A stretch of 50,802 nucleotides of DNA from Guillardia theta CCMP2712 (lineage: Eukaryota; Cryptophyceae; Pyrenomonadales; Geminigeraceae), in contig NW_005434635.1 in the NCBI RefSeq assembly GCF_000315625.1, forward strand, positions 544,815 through 595,616, given 5' to 3'. Both the position numbers and the translations under genes were made by a program. The notes below the pieces were generated by a model that did not search any database, was not told the origin of the DNA, and was given only the letters and a program-made list of their open reading frames with translations. Positions 11,217 through 22,914 of this stretch are shown one piece after another; position 1 is the stretch's first letter, and each line of letters begins with the position of its first letter.

Positions 11217-13959
11217 CGATCTTCTCCATGAAGACATGTCCCCACTGTGCTCGCGCAAAGCAAGCGCTGCAGGAAAGCTTTCCGCCTGGTCGATCTCCTG
11301 GCTTGACTCGATTGATCTGAAACAGGCACATGGATATGAATACCACGACATCTCACTCTCGGACTACCCGGAGAAGCGTACAGGTACACCGACACAATGG
11401 TTCTATGCCATCCTTCCTTGATCCTCGCCGCAGATATGCTGTCGCTTGCTGACCGACTCACGGTCCCTCAGATATTCGTCAACACAGTGCATGTGATAGC
11501 TGACTTGAGCATGCAAGAAACTTGACGTACATGGGGCAGATCGGAGGTGCGTCTGAGTTGATCGAGCTGCTTGAGAAAGGCAAATTCGAGAAGATCGTCA
11601 AGGTTGTCTCACTAGCCCAGGGGCCTGCCACTTACACTTATTTTGTCTTGCTACAAGGACGTCGAGCATGAAGAGGACCCCATTGATCCTAGGCAAGACC
11701 TTCAAGTCGGCAACAACCTTGCTTACTTCCATGCAAAAGGTTGCACAGCCCGGACTATCCACCAAAGCCAGAAGAGAAGGTTTTCAATCTCCTGAAGTCT
11801 CTGTGCGCATGAACGACTGATCATGGCGTACAGCCTGCTGAGCTTGAGGAGGAGCTTTTATGCGCAGGCAGCGAGTGCCTCAAGTATGAGGATGTCGTGG
11901 TCGAACTGAGGAAGTGAGTCGTTTGCCGATGTCAATGCCCTTTCTCCCCTTGCTGAACTTGCCATGTAGCGGCCTTCGCATATCCGATCGGACTTATCAC
12001 GGATTTGTACTGATATTCTCAATCACATTGCAGCATCTGATGATTTCGAAGGTGTACAAGAAATGCTTCCTTGGAAGCGAGGCAGTATCTTTCCTGCAAA
12101 CAAGGTTTTCGCTCAAATCAAGAGATGAGGCCTTGCAAGTCTGCAATACTTGAGAAACGGGTGTGGTCTCAAATGTGCTTGATAGGTTGGCAACAGCTTT
12201 CTGGACAGCAATGTTTTCCATCACGTGTGCAGAGATCATCCATTGAAAGATGAAGGTTTGTATTATCGGCTTCAGGTCTACCGATTTCAGAGCTCTTTCT
12301 CAACTGAATTTCAGTTTCAAGGCTGACTGTGCACCTGAAATTCTCAATAATATTCGTGTTTGGAACAATCGTGTTGATGATCCTTTCATAACAATTAGAG
12401 AATGCAAGAAGAAAGTGAATGATTATGATTTTGTCGCGAATTGGTTGACAATGCTTGTAGTTCTCTGCTCTCCAGTCCAAGTATACCAACTCGGAGGGAC
12501 TTATCGATTATGCAGCTATTTCCAAGGACTCTGAATTCTGGGTATTGGCGATCCAATTCCATAGTGGAAGGTGTAATAGATGAACAGAAATTCGCTGAGT
12601 CGACATGCGAGTTTCAAAAGTTGGACATCACCTCTATGAATACTTCTCAAAGTATTATTGTTGCATCTTTTATTTCAAATTCTTTCCCTGTGGTGAAGTG
12701 ATTTTCGATGAAGAAAAGGCCTTTTTCATCAATCTCTATAACCTCATGGTGCTCCACGCGTTTGCTCAGGTATTGAACCATAATGGCGTGCAAAATGCGT
12801 GACTATGCTTTCAAGGTCGGTATACCCCAGACATCGTTTAGGAGAATGTCATTCTTTGATACCGTCGGTAAGCTAACTAATGATGATCACTTCCTTCGAT
12901 CATTCAAGACATGAGGAAGTTTGCAGGTTATTCGATTGGAGGTCATTTCTTCAGTCTCAAGTTCCAATCCCTTTGAAGCTTTGTTAGTATTCTCATCTTA
13001 GACCTCAGTGACATCGAGAACGGCATTCTTCGCGGCAACAAGAAAGCTCCTTTTCACCTGTGAAGTTAGCTAGATCTATGCACGACGTCCTAATTTGAAG
13101 TTCAGCTCTAAACCATTTGCCAAAAGTGATCCAAGATTCAACTTTGCACTTTCGGTGAGAGTCTAGAGCTCCAAAATTGGAAGAATGTTTGAGACGCGAA
13201 TCAAGTCTTGCGAGAAGAGGATCCATTTTGCGCTCAATTGTGGTGCAAAATCTTGTCCACCGATCAAGGTAGTTTGTGCTTGACGTATGAGACTTATTCA
13301 TTCTTTTGCTTTAGAACTTTTCAAGTGAATCAGTGGAGGAAGAGCTGAGTAAAATTTTCCGATGTCATGAAGGCATTCTGATACGAAAATGCAGGAGTTG
13401 TTGCCATGGCCTTCCTGGAAATGGAGGAAAATCTGAAAGTAGACAAAGACTCGGTAGTGAAAATCTGATTTGAATTTTGTTTATTTACGAGTCTCATGTC
13501 AGAAAACCGTGTATCTGACCAAGATTCTATCCTGGTAGGGAGATTCCTGCCTTGCGAGTCTTGCTTATGTGTCATCCATAGGTACAGGACTGACTTTGGC
13601 AGCTCGGATAAGGAGGTGTTAAGGTCTATCTTACCATGGGTTCGAGGTGATCATCATTTCGATCCATGAAACTCTCTTTCCCATTAACTATCAAGGGTTT
13701 ATCTGACAGGCTCAACCAAAGAGGATTTGCAGACCCTAATGGATACCACAAATTTCAAGATCAAATACTTCACGTGATGTTGATTTGTCCATGATCATTG
13801 TTGCATGACGTCGTACTCCAGATATGATTGGAATACTAATGCGAGCAACTTCGTCGCGTACAATCCTCAAGAATTGAAGGTTACTTGTGATGTTAGATCG
13901 TTGCATGTCGCTAATGCAAAAGATAACAGGACAAAGTTTCGGAATGCACCATTGCTTGA
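11217..13959 (+). CDS. Glutaredoxin-DEP-DUF547 fusion protein
   Basis: Three domains in one gene. Glutaredoxin: MKITIFSMKTCPHCARAKQ with a CPHC redox motif, then GYEYHDISLSDYPEKR, LTVPQIFVNTVH (cis-Pro TVP) and IGGASELIELLEKGKF. DEP domain (about 11960-12250): NGLRISDRTYHGF, KKCFLGSEAVSFLQTRF, SNVFHHVCRDHPLKDE. DUF547 (about 12690-13930): KAFFINLYNLMVLHAFA, DIENGILRGNKKAP, DPRFNFALS, NCGAKSCPPIK, and YDWNTNASNFVAYN near the end, with TGA at 13957-13959. A plant protein with the same domain order exists (Arabidopsis At4g08550, from memory), so the fusion is ancient or recurrent. Most of about 15 introns are GT-AG and about 45-55 nt. The first, at 11273-11325, begins GA instead of GT. Exon limits in the linker between glutaredoxin and DEP (11655-11910) are uncertain. 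Confidence 0.85.
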
Positions 13960-14523
13960 GACAGGGTGAAATTCGCTCGGTCGATTATAGTATGATTCTG
14001 GCAATGAAAGCTTCAAGTGTCATGGCATAAGGGGCACGCTTGCTCTTTGCTTTCTTGACGGGATCACTTCGTGTGTCAACACTGGATCGAAAGATACTTG
14101 TAGGAAGTTTTCCTAACATTTTGTTATAGAGTATATTAATCACTGGGTACTACCGTTCACTTCTCGAGTCAGATCTACCAACCAACCTATCCCTTATTCC
14201 CTCTTTACTGGTGCCCTACCCTTCTTCCCTACCCCCTTCCGCTACCCTCACACAACCCCACCTCTTCCCTTCGTCCTCGTTCCACCACACACCACCCTGC
14301 ACTGCAAACTAGGAGCTGTCACATCCCTGCGCGTTGCCTCCCTCACATCAAGGGCTATCACAACATGGATGCGCTCTAGAAGAGCCTTCTTCTCCTCTCC
14401 GTCTCCTCTATTGCTGCCATCCATCTCACTCCTCTAGCTCTAGCTCCCCCGTCCTATTTCACGACTTAAAATCAAGCACAGCTGTGCCAGGATAGGACCC
14501 AATCGCTCTTCCGGCCCTTGATC
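13960..14523. promoter_or_regulatory. Tandem intergenic region with CCCTACCC-rich promoter
   Basis: From about 14180 to 14470 the + strand is very rich in C and T and carries several CCCTACC words (14214-14232) and CTACCCTC. This is the same composition seen ahead of other genes in the window. The following gene starts at 14524. Nothing coding was recognised. Confidence 0.4.
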
Positions 14524-16574
14524 ATGGATTTGTTATCGGACTTCTTCCCTATCATGCATAAGGAAAGTGGCTATTTCCTTGCGATAGACAACGTGTCTAC
14601 AAGAATTGGAGGGGAAATGCCACTATGTCTTAGTCCGACAACACGATCTTGGAGATCCTTTGAAGCTAAGAGCGAAAAAGGAATCATGTGGAAGTTTGTC
14701 GCAAACAAATTTGTTCCATCCAATTGCGAATCTCTTGTTTTAACCGCAAAGTATATCAAAGATCCGAAAGATACTTTAAGCGTGAGTTCAATGCGCTTGC
14801 AACACTCGATGTCATTTTCTCTTCAGGTGGGGAAAAAAGTTTGGGATCTGAGTGTCTGTGGCTTTGGGGGCTCAGTTCATGATGATGTGGAGCAGAGATG
14901 GATCGTCAGGGCTGATGGGACAATCAGAATGTTTGGAAACGACAAGTTGTGCTTAGGCAAAGGAGGTAGTCTGCCAAACGGCAGCACAGGATGCCTCGTC
15001 AACGTTCTGGAGTACGACAAGGCGCAACATTCAGAGCTCATTTGGATGATTGGATTTTCCAACGATATTTCTGTCTCGATGGAAGATCGATATCTGGGCT
15101 GCCTGCTGGGTTTAACAGTGGGAGATGCGCTTGGCTTCGCGCATGAAGGGTGGACATCGAATGAGATTGAATTAGTGTAATGTTGCTTCCCTTCTGCTTG
15201 ATTGAACGTGACTGATCGTATCTATTGCCACTTGATCAGGTATCCCTCTGGTGTAAGAGATCTTTATGGTCGAAAGAATATCAAGAATGAAGAACATGAG
15301 ATGGAACCTGGCAGTTACACGAATAGGTCTACATTCGCTTTGGCAGTTGCCACAAGTCTCATCGTAATTGATGATGCTCATGCATCAATTTGATGCTCTC
15401 TGAATTCTCTGGACAGGAAATGAGAGATAGTGTACCTGGGCATATCAGTCAAAGATGTGCCGAATTTTATGCGGTTTGCATAGCGCATAAACTTCATATG
15501 GATTGAAAATCAACCAGGTGAAGGTGATTCAGGGACATGGCCGCCTCTTTGGTACAGACGGGGAAAGTTTGACCCAATACATTCGAGACAGATCTGGACG
15601 GTCTGCGAATATTGTGCTGGCATTCTACGATGACAAGCTTTGAATGCAAAAGATGTCAAGTTGCCGAGAGCGATGAGTTTGACCCTAGAAGAGTGACCAC
15701 AGATGGATCAAGTTCAGTATATCGGTGAGAGACTTATAGAGAAAGAGAAACAAGGACGAAAGTCACTTTGAATTTCAGAGTTCCGTCTGTCGGATTGGCG
15801 TGGAGAAGTCTTTCGGACAGTGAATTGAGGTAATGAATCAAATTTCGATGAGAACTACCATGCTTGATTTAGACTGGACAGGGATAAGGTTCTGAAAAGC
15901 GTGATCTCCTCAGATGGAGACTATGATGTAAGCTTAAAGATCTGATTTCTTGCAGCCTGTTGACCATTCAAAAGGCAGCTTTCATGGTTGCAAAAGCCAT
16001 TGCCCTCATAGCAGACGGTCCAGGACCATCCCAGTTCGATATCAGGAAGTTTTTGTCGCAATTGGCTAGAAGCATGCAAAACGTCGTCAAAAAGCCATTT
16101 TCTCGATCAAGAAAGCTTTCTTCGAATGTCCACTCTGGATTTCAAACCGTTGAGGAAGCAGAAAACCGTATCTCGGATGCTCCAACTACCTGGTATGTAG
16201 ATTGCATTTACAAGATACTGCACCTCTTGGATCTGGCGGAGGATATGTCGTACACAGAGCTGAGGGAGAAGGAAGAATCTGCTGGATTAAGACACTCTTC
16301 GGCAATCCCTTTTGCTTGCAGAGCGATCGACACAGTTCCAACGGCTCTGTGGAATTTTGCGATTCGATGGGGAACTCCACGCGAATGCCTGATATGGGCA
16401 ACGCATGCTGGTGGAGACACCACAACATCCGTCAGCATCTTGGGAGCTTTTCTTGGCGCCCTGCATGGACCCTCTTGGATAAGTAAGTCTTGGTTTGAGA
16501 CGCTGAACAACGGCATACATGGCAGAGACTACATTATTGAAACTGCGTTGCAGTTGTTCACAGTTTATCATTAG
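14524..16574 (+). CDS. Beta-trefoil lectin-like domain fused to ADP-ribosylglycohydrolase-like domain
   Basis: The N-terminal part (about 14550-15060) has the look of a beta-trefoil carbohydrate-binding module, for example QRWIVRADGTIRMFG with KLCLGKGG and a later CLVNVLEYDKAQHSELIW. The second part is an ARH-family fold: DRYLGCLLGLTVGDALGF at about 15090, and across an intron MEPGSYTNRSTFALAVATSL. After several short exons follow DGDYD joined to AAFMVAKAIALIADG by a 47-nt intron, then THAGGDTTTSVSILGAFLG and the terminal helix. Stop is TAG 16572-16574. ARH enzymes remove ADP-ribose from proteins using two Mg ions bound by a TDDT motif and a GGDTDT-like motif. Here these read TNRS and GGDTTT, so several metal-ligand acids are missing and hydrolase activity is doubtful. 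A TTG six bases upstream is in frame but ATG 14524 is preferred. Confidence 0.8.
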
Positions 16575-16977
16575 TTTTTTGTACATGCTTTCACTCAAAA
16601 AGATACTTAAAAATGAGAGAAATCGATTGTTTGTTTTGGATGGAAAGGAAACGGAAAGGATTAACTTTCATGAAGACAAATTAGCTAACATCGGGAAGAA
16701 CCTACATTGCAAAAGAAAGAAAACAAAAAGAATGTACACATCCAGGTCTGCTATTGCTTGCGCGAGAAGCCGAGATACCTGAAAAAGGAAATTAGGAAAA
16801 ATTGAGTTAATACATTGAATTCTAATCAGATTTATATTTCCCTCAGATACATCTTATCATCACAACAATCAGTAGAACGAAAGTTAGATTATTGATTAAG
16901 ATTCTCATCAGAGGGGAAGATGAAGCAGATCGCTTAGAATACAACAAGGATACATACAATACCTGATAAATGAAGAT
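16575..16977. other. Convergent intergenic region
   Basis: AT-rich sequence between the convergent 3' ends of the ARH-like gene (+) and an unrecognised gene (-). An AATAAA-like word is not obvious near either stop. No gene is supported. Confidence 0.4.
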
Positions 16978-17733
16978 TCACCTATACTGTACAAATATTC
17001 CAACAAGACAATCTGGATTAAAATCCGGTATCCAGTGTCTCAACTCCTTTTGTACAATTGCACTTGATCCAACCGTCACAGCAAGAATCTCTTGCAAGCA
17101 AACATTACACGAAACTCGCTGATGAATGATACATGATTGAATAGTCAACGATCTGAGTTGGACAAGGGCCAAGCGGTCAGATTTTTCGAGCGCTTGACGA
17201 AGGGACAAATGATCTTTGCTTGCCGGAATTTTGCTCTCAACCAGCATTACAACTGGACGAAGGATAGGAAAGATGTACTTGTTGTAGTAAGACAAGGGTA
17301 TCACATCCACGCATGTTAAGTCTTTGGGAAAGAAAGCAGCAGGACCTGAGCTGCATGCTTGAAAGACAGACAACTCGCAATGCCCAATTTCAGCGAGGCT
17401 TGGCAATTTGATTTGTGCATCTAAATTGATCGAGAGCTTGCAGTGTGCTATGCATCGGCTGGCATCACTAGTTTGACCACAATTTGGGTGCTTGGATTGC
17501 CTTTCAAAGAGTGCTTTGCAGCGGCTGTCTTCTTCAAAAAAATCGCTCCGCCTTGACGTATAAACATCCACTTCCAAGGCTGGCACAGCACACGGAAAGC
17601 TTGTGTAATCTCGCTGCTTTCTTTTTAACTTGACACTTTTGCACTTGCTATGCAATCAATTTCAGCACAGAAAGTAAAGAAATGTATCTTCGTTACCTTT
17701 CTTTATCTTGCGGCGAGCTTGCAGCGCTACCAT
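16978..17733 (-). CDS. Unrecognised Cys-containing protein
   Basis: A minus-strand open frame of about 225 codons (17655-16978) ends at a stop at 16978-16980 and has no ATG of its own at the 5' end, so an upstream exon is needed. A candidate exon begins with ATG at 17733 (MVALQARRKIKK) and has a donor GGTAACG, but the phase across the likely acceptor does not fit cleanly, so this junction is unsure. The frame has many Cys (for example RCIAHCKL and NVCLQE) and no motif I know. It may contain one or more unrecognised introns. Its length relative to the surrounding AT-rich sequence makes it better than chance. Confidence 0.4.
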
Positions 17734-18499
17734 GATCCGGGAGGGGAGGCGAGGAAGCGCAATTTCTTGACATGCAAAGAAGAAGTTCAAATAAGAAGGA
17801 AGGGGGCAGTCCAAATGAAGTACTCCTCCCTGATTGTTATTCATCATCGTCTTCTCTCATTGTCTTCTCTCATGATCTTGTCTTTGTCTACCTGCTGACT
17901 GCCATCTTTTATTCGCACGTGTCCTTGAGCTTCCTCTGCTAGAATTCAAATAAGCTAAAGATCTCTCAGAAATGAAATAAGCTAAAGAGTTTAGAGACTC
18001 AAGCTGGGTTTGACTTTTTTTTGTTTCTTTTTGGACTTGAAAAATCCCAGTACAACATTATCTTTGCTATATTTTTTTCCATTTTCCATCAGCCCTGGGT
18101 CCATAAACTATATCATTACCATTCGGCCAGACATAGAGAGTTCATGGCCCTGCAAGCACAAACCACCGAAGTCAACAATATGCATTAGGTAGGGTAATTC
18201 AAACTTGACGTCAGATATGGAGAAACGTGGGGTAGTCCCAGGGCACAACCAGGGTGGGTGGAGGGTATGACATTAGCAAGGGTAGGGTCCTCATTGTATT
18301 TTAATGACGGATGTTGCTCTGAAGCGAAAAGGAATGACGACTCGTTTGCGTTGAATCGGACAAGGGAGTGAAAAGATGACTCGGATGATAAACAGAACTG
18401 CAGAATATTTTCCGAATTGTGAAATTACATGATATTGCCTGAATTGCTGATACTGAACGTGGCAGGAAGAAAGCAGATTGTAGCACAGCAACGACCTAA
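17734..18499. promoter_or_regulatory. Divergent intergenic region with GGTAGGGTCC word
   Basis: AT-rich with T-runs (18016-18090). At 18250-18290 there is AGGGTGGGTGGAGGG and then GCAAGGGTAGGGTCC. A closely similar arrangement occurs at 21444-21502, between two other divergent genes. No coding signal was recognised. Confidence 0.4.
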
Positions 18500-19230
18500 A
18501 TGAGCATGAAGAAAGATCCTTCATCAGTTTTTGATAGCCTACTGGATCTTGCGTCAAAGTCAACGTTGGTGACTGCAGATCAAAACGGAAAAATCTACTT
18601 GGGAACGTCTGAAAATCACCTTGAAAGCAAAGCACTTGTACACGTGAATGGATATAATACAAGACCAAGGAAGATCCATTCAAAAAGGATACCGGAAAAT
18701 CAAACTTCACCTGTTCCTGAAGGTAAAGTTGCTGAATGATCTATGTATGAATATTTTTTTGTAAAATTTTCTTTTTCAAGTTTCTGAGAATGTTCCGAGG
18801 AATTCGGATCAAGAGGTTTTCTGTCACTTTATGTTGGTATTCTATATACCTGATTAAGCTGTGTAAAAGGGGTATATGAAGAACGGATCCTCTCAAGAGA
18901 GAAAGAACAAAATAGGTATATTGTCTAATTGTTCGTGTCAAAGTTGTGACATGCGGTGGTAGCGGTCAAAACCTCTGGTTGCCAGCCATTTTTCGATTGG
19001 GGTGATGAAAATGACGCCGATCGAAAACCTGGCTCTGCGGTGCTGCTTGTTCCCACTCTACCGGTCTTCGAGGTAGGAAGCACTGATCAATTTGTAACTG
19101 AAAGTAAGGACAAGCCGTCATCTGTTCTTGTCCTCTGACTCGCACGGCTTTTCAGACTTGCAGTCAGACGAGGTCGTCACTCTTTGACATCGATCCAATT
19201 TTCCCGGCATTTCCGGGTGTATTTTTCTAG
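18500..19230 (+). CDS. Hypothetical spliced gene
   Basis: Not recognised. First exon from ATG 18500 gives a polar sequence beginning MSMKKDPSSVFDSLLDLASK, running to SPVPE with donor GGTAAAG at about 18721. Candidate later exons encode SENVPRNSDQE (about 18781-18814), PFFDWGDENDADRKPGSAV with LLVPTLPVFE (about 18988-19071), and a last exon ending at TAG 19228-19230. The junction around 18925-18987 does not keep frame in a simple way, so the middle is uncertain. The product would be small, hydrophilic and without membrane segments. It converges with the ankyrin gene, whose stop lies about 95 bases away. Confidence 0.4.
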
Positions 19231-19325
19231 GTCTGTCAGATTTATGCTGTACTAAATCACGAACAGTAAAGCATGAGATCATATTTGCAACAATTGACAT
19301 TGACATTTGCTAGATACATTTATTT

Positions 19326-21405
19326 TCATTTGAAATTGAACAATTTTTCACATTCCTCACTATTCATGTCCTCGAAGGCTGCATTGATTTTTTGGGGTTA
19401 AACAATCACTAATAGAATGGATTTCTCATATTGCTCACCTTTCTTTTTGGCCTCCTCCAACTCGCGAGAGAACATTTCCTAAGTCGTCTATCATCAGGAG
19501 CTTCGAATTAAAACAGAAACATACTTTCACTCGTTGCTCTCCAACTTCTTGGAATGGCATATCGGAACTCTTTTCTTTGCAACTTGAGCTGTCCTTGCTG
19601 GCTTTTGAACTCAATTCCTGATCTTCATCACGATCGTTGATTTTCTCCCTTGCCATCGAATAACTTCACAACTAGTAAGTATCTTGGCTAAAATTGCCAA
19701 CTTACTTTCGCTTGCGAGATCCCGCTTGAATTTGCCCATGTCTATCCGAGAGAGGCTGGTAAGGATCACTTCCATTGAACGATAAATCGAACGGCGGATT
19801 GCTTGCCGACCTCAATCCCATATCAGAGATTACGTCAAACTGTAAATTTCAATTTAGTGCTAATGTAAACGGATTTGAACATGTGGACGCGCAAAGAGTC
19901 GGGGAGGCGACAGAAGTTTTCAATTCACCTGAGAAGATTGGTCTGAATCGTTGTCACTATCACTGAGATCATCATAGCGATATGCGAACTGGTCATATAT
20001 ATTCCTAGACTGTCGCAAAATCAACGCAGAACTACAATCGATGTCAAACCTTTGGAATGTCTCTCAGTGAGGCTGGAGGCAACGAGTCAAGACACAATGC
20101 TTCCATTAGAAAGTCGCAAACGTTCGTCCTTGTGAAACATCAATCATGATATGAAGAAGTTCTCCTCTGTTGAAGTGTGCAAACCAGTTTCGATCTCTTG
20201 CGAGGTGGAGGGGTGTCGCCCGATTCTAACGAATCGAAAATTACTCCAGTTCTAGAACAATCCACCCGAAACGTCAGACCGGTCCCTCCGATGAAAGACT
20301 CGCATTCACGGAGTGGAGCCACTTCAATACATCCAGCTGATTGAAAGTGAACCTTAATGAATTTCATTCTCTTTCCACAGCAGACCTGCCCATCATCCGC
20401 CGCATAGTGAACAGCCCTTCCCCCAAATGCATCGCAGGTTTCAAGTAGCTATCAGCGGCAAAAAACCTTATCAGCTTCTCTTCTCAAGTCAATTCCAACT
20501 TGTATTCTTACATTTGGGTCAAAGTTGAACAAAATCCTGCAAATTGGAGTAAAACCTGATGAAGCTGCATTGAGAAAACATTAGATTGCTTTGATCATTT
20601 CAAATAAAGAATTCCTGCTATGTGAAAGGCATTCATATCACCAGGCCCTGTTTGGCTTGCATTTGATCCATGGTCTGAACTTATCGTTAAAGGGAAATAC
20701 TTTTGAATGCATTGTTCACAATTCGCTGACCTAGCAAGACACGGACGCTCACAGACTTTCCACTCTTTGCTGCGAACTATCAAATAATGTAAATACTTCC
20801 TGCTACACGCAAACGGCTTGCATACCATTAGTGGAGTTATAGGCCTTAGCTTAGTCAATACGTGAGGAAGATGCTCCCGGTAATTTCGTAGGGAGCTAAG
20901 TCACGTAGTTGGCACGCTCACTGTGTTTCCCCAAATTGACTGACCTTCGTAGTCGTGGAATATCTTCATCTATGGAATGCTGCACCACTTCTCGAAACCT
21001 TTTTCAAAGGTGTGAATCTCATCTTGTTCTCTTCTATAACGCTCACATCTCGTCGGAAGGCGTCGTAGCTAGATCATTTTCATCCTCTTCCTCATCGTTT
21101 TCAACTTGTTGATACATATTCAAGAGGTCATCATCCTCGATTTCATCTGAATTGCATTCCTGTAGCATTTCTTTCCAATGCTCTTCTTTTAATTGATTCA
21201 TGGATAATTTTGTTCTTGCCTCTCTTTCACTTTTCTCGTAAAGATTATCCCCCCCCCCGCGCAATTCCAAGCAAAGACCTGAAACCCTTGGGGAAGTATT
21301 GGGGAGAGGAGGCGAGGAGGAGCTCATCAGGAGAGCCGGGGAGTTTGCTTGAGATCGTCCGGCTGCTCGCAACACAAGAAGGAGCAGTAGCAACTTTATC
21401 GCCAT
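19326..21405 (-). CDS. Ankyrin-type protein with signal peptide and LRGG motif
   Basis: The start at 21405 gives a classic signal peptide (MAIKLLLLLLVLRAAG), then CLELRGGGD at about residue 47 and an acidic region (NDEEEDENDL). A 48-nt intron joins to FREVVQHSIDEDIPRLRR. Downstream exons include ankyrin-like text: SGFTPICRILFNFDPN and, after an intron, LLETCDAFGGRAVHYAADDG. Further exons carry TFRVDCSRTGVIFDSLESG with PPPRKRSKL, a Ser/Asp-rich exon (YDDLSDSDNDSDQSSQ), then FDVISDMGLRSASNPPFD, and a charged C-terminus with MFSRELEEAKKK. Stop is TGA at 19326-19328. About ten introns, GT-AG. Only one or two ankyrin units are evident. Leader plus LRGG suggests secretory or plastid routing, which conflicts with the KR-rich, nuclear-looking patch; location is therefore open. 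Confidence 0.65.
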
Positions 21406-21827
21406 TGCGCCCGGTCAATCCTCCATGGTGGGATACAAGATTCAGGGTGGGTCCACTGTGGGGATTTGGGAGGGTAGGGGTGACATAGCAGGAAGTAGGG
21501 TCCATGCCATGTCGGGCACAAAGCGAGCGACGATTAAGGATCTCATGGCACAAGGCGCGAGGAGAACGGGAGAGGAACGGGGGAGGACGGCAGAGGATGG
21601 GCAAGTGAGGATGGCAGAGACTGCCGGACATGAGCTGGCAGGGAGCGGTGAAGCTCAGGACAAGACAAGGGATGGCAACACAGCAGTCAGGATGGCAAAG
21701 GAGAAGGTTACGATGCTCTGCCCGGAAGAAATTCCTGCCAACACTCGTTATTCGGTACACCGCTGCTGATATTTGAATGCTGAATGAGTCTATACCCAGG
21801 TTGCTTTAAAGCACCTCGCACAATCCG
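21406..21827. promoter_or_regulatory. Divergent intergenic region with GGTAGGG/GTAGGGTCC words
   Basis: Between the ankyrin gene (-) and the LRR gene (+). Contains CAGGGTGGGTCC at about 21444, GGGAGGGTAGGGGTGACATA at 21468-21487 and GAAGTAGGGTCC at 21492-21503. These resemble 18250-18290 in order and sequence. An open + frame across 21425-21769 has no domain signal, but its last part could be a 5' exon of the LRR gene. Confidence 0.4.
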
Positions 21828-22792
21828 ATGGTTTTGCAAGATCTACCATCCCTTGCTCTAATTCTGCCTGCAGACAGTGTGGCTAAGTTATCGTTTCAAG
21901 AACTTGGCGATGAAGGATGCAGACATTTCTACAAAATTTTATCTGCATCCCAACGGTATTCTTGCAAGCATATACCTAGGGTATTTGTGACATAGTTTCA
22001 CGAAGCGTTTGGGAATTTGTGGACATTAGCTGCAACAACATTGGGACGTTCGGTACCAGATGGATTTCTCGAAGGTTCCAAACATTTGGATGGCAGCCGG
22101 CTGAATCATTTTGCAACAGCCTAGCATCGGGAAGCATTCGAAACCTTGACATCAGTGCGAATGCTGTGGGGCTTCCTCTCACAGTGAAGGTGATCTAATT
22201 GACTTTTCCCACCAGATCGGAGATGAAGGATGTAAGATACTTGCCGAGGCTTTGGTAGGAAACAGAACATTGCGCAATCTTGATCTTCACGGTACCCTGC
22301 CGTTTGATTGAGTGGCGGCTGCGAGTGTGACATGACAATTGAAAAGCCTGTAACATTAGGAGCCCGGGTGCTATTAGCCTTGCTCAAGGTGAGATATTCG
22401 TCTCACTGCAAAGTCCTTAATTGACAATGTCGCCACATTGCAGCACTTTTTCAGAATGAAATGCTTCAATACTTGAATCTTCGGTATGATGACCTACTTC
22501 AAAGAAAGACGAGCAAAGATGATTCCTTTTTGAAGAGCGAACTATGTCTGCGATGAAGGGGCATCTGTGTTAGCCAGACTTGTCAGAGCGAATACTTCGT
22601 TACGGTGATTCATAATTCGTGTTTGTACAGAGATGCAGATGTTTCTGATTTATCAGTGTGCAGAGTTGTTGTATGGGCTGGCAATGACATTACACGAAAG
22701 GGCCAAGTGATTTGAATTTTGATGCAACGACATGAATTGTAACCAATGAATAGGCCGAGCTAGAAGAAGCACGAGCGTCCAACGGAAGGTGA
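21828..22792 (+). CDS. RNI-type leucine-rich repeat protein
   Basis: Small LRR protein of the ribonuclease-inhibitor type, a protein-binding scaffold with no predicted enzyme activity. From ATG 21828 the product starts MVLQDLPSLALILPADSVAK and continues LSFQELGDEGCRHFYKILSASQ. Later exons repeat the RNI pattern: FVDISCNNIGTFGT, NSLASGSIRNLDISANAVG, IGDEGCKILAEALVGN with RTLRNLDLHG, NEMLQYLNLR and CDEGASVLARLVRANTSLR. The last exon encodes AELEEARASNGR before TGA 22790-22792. Exons are short, often one repeat each, separated by GT-AG introns that can be very short; one candidate near 22186-22223 is only about 38 nt. An upstream exon ending at about 21754 (ATG 21692) cannot be excluded. It converges with the D-serine dehydratase-like gene 122 bases away. 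Confidence 0.7.
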
Positions 22793-22914
22793 ATGTTACA
22801 GAGTCTCTCCGCTTGCGGTGTAACACTCAATCACAGAATATCCTTTGAACCATCACACCCTCAAAGCGACAAGACCTTGGAGGATGTAGGGTGCAGGGTT
22901 TGTTGAACTCGCAA

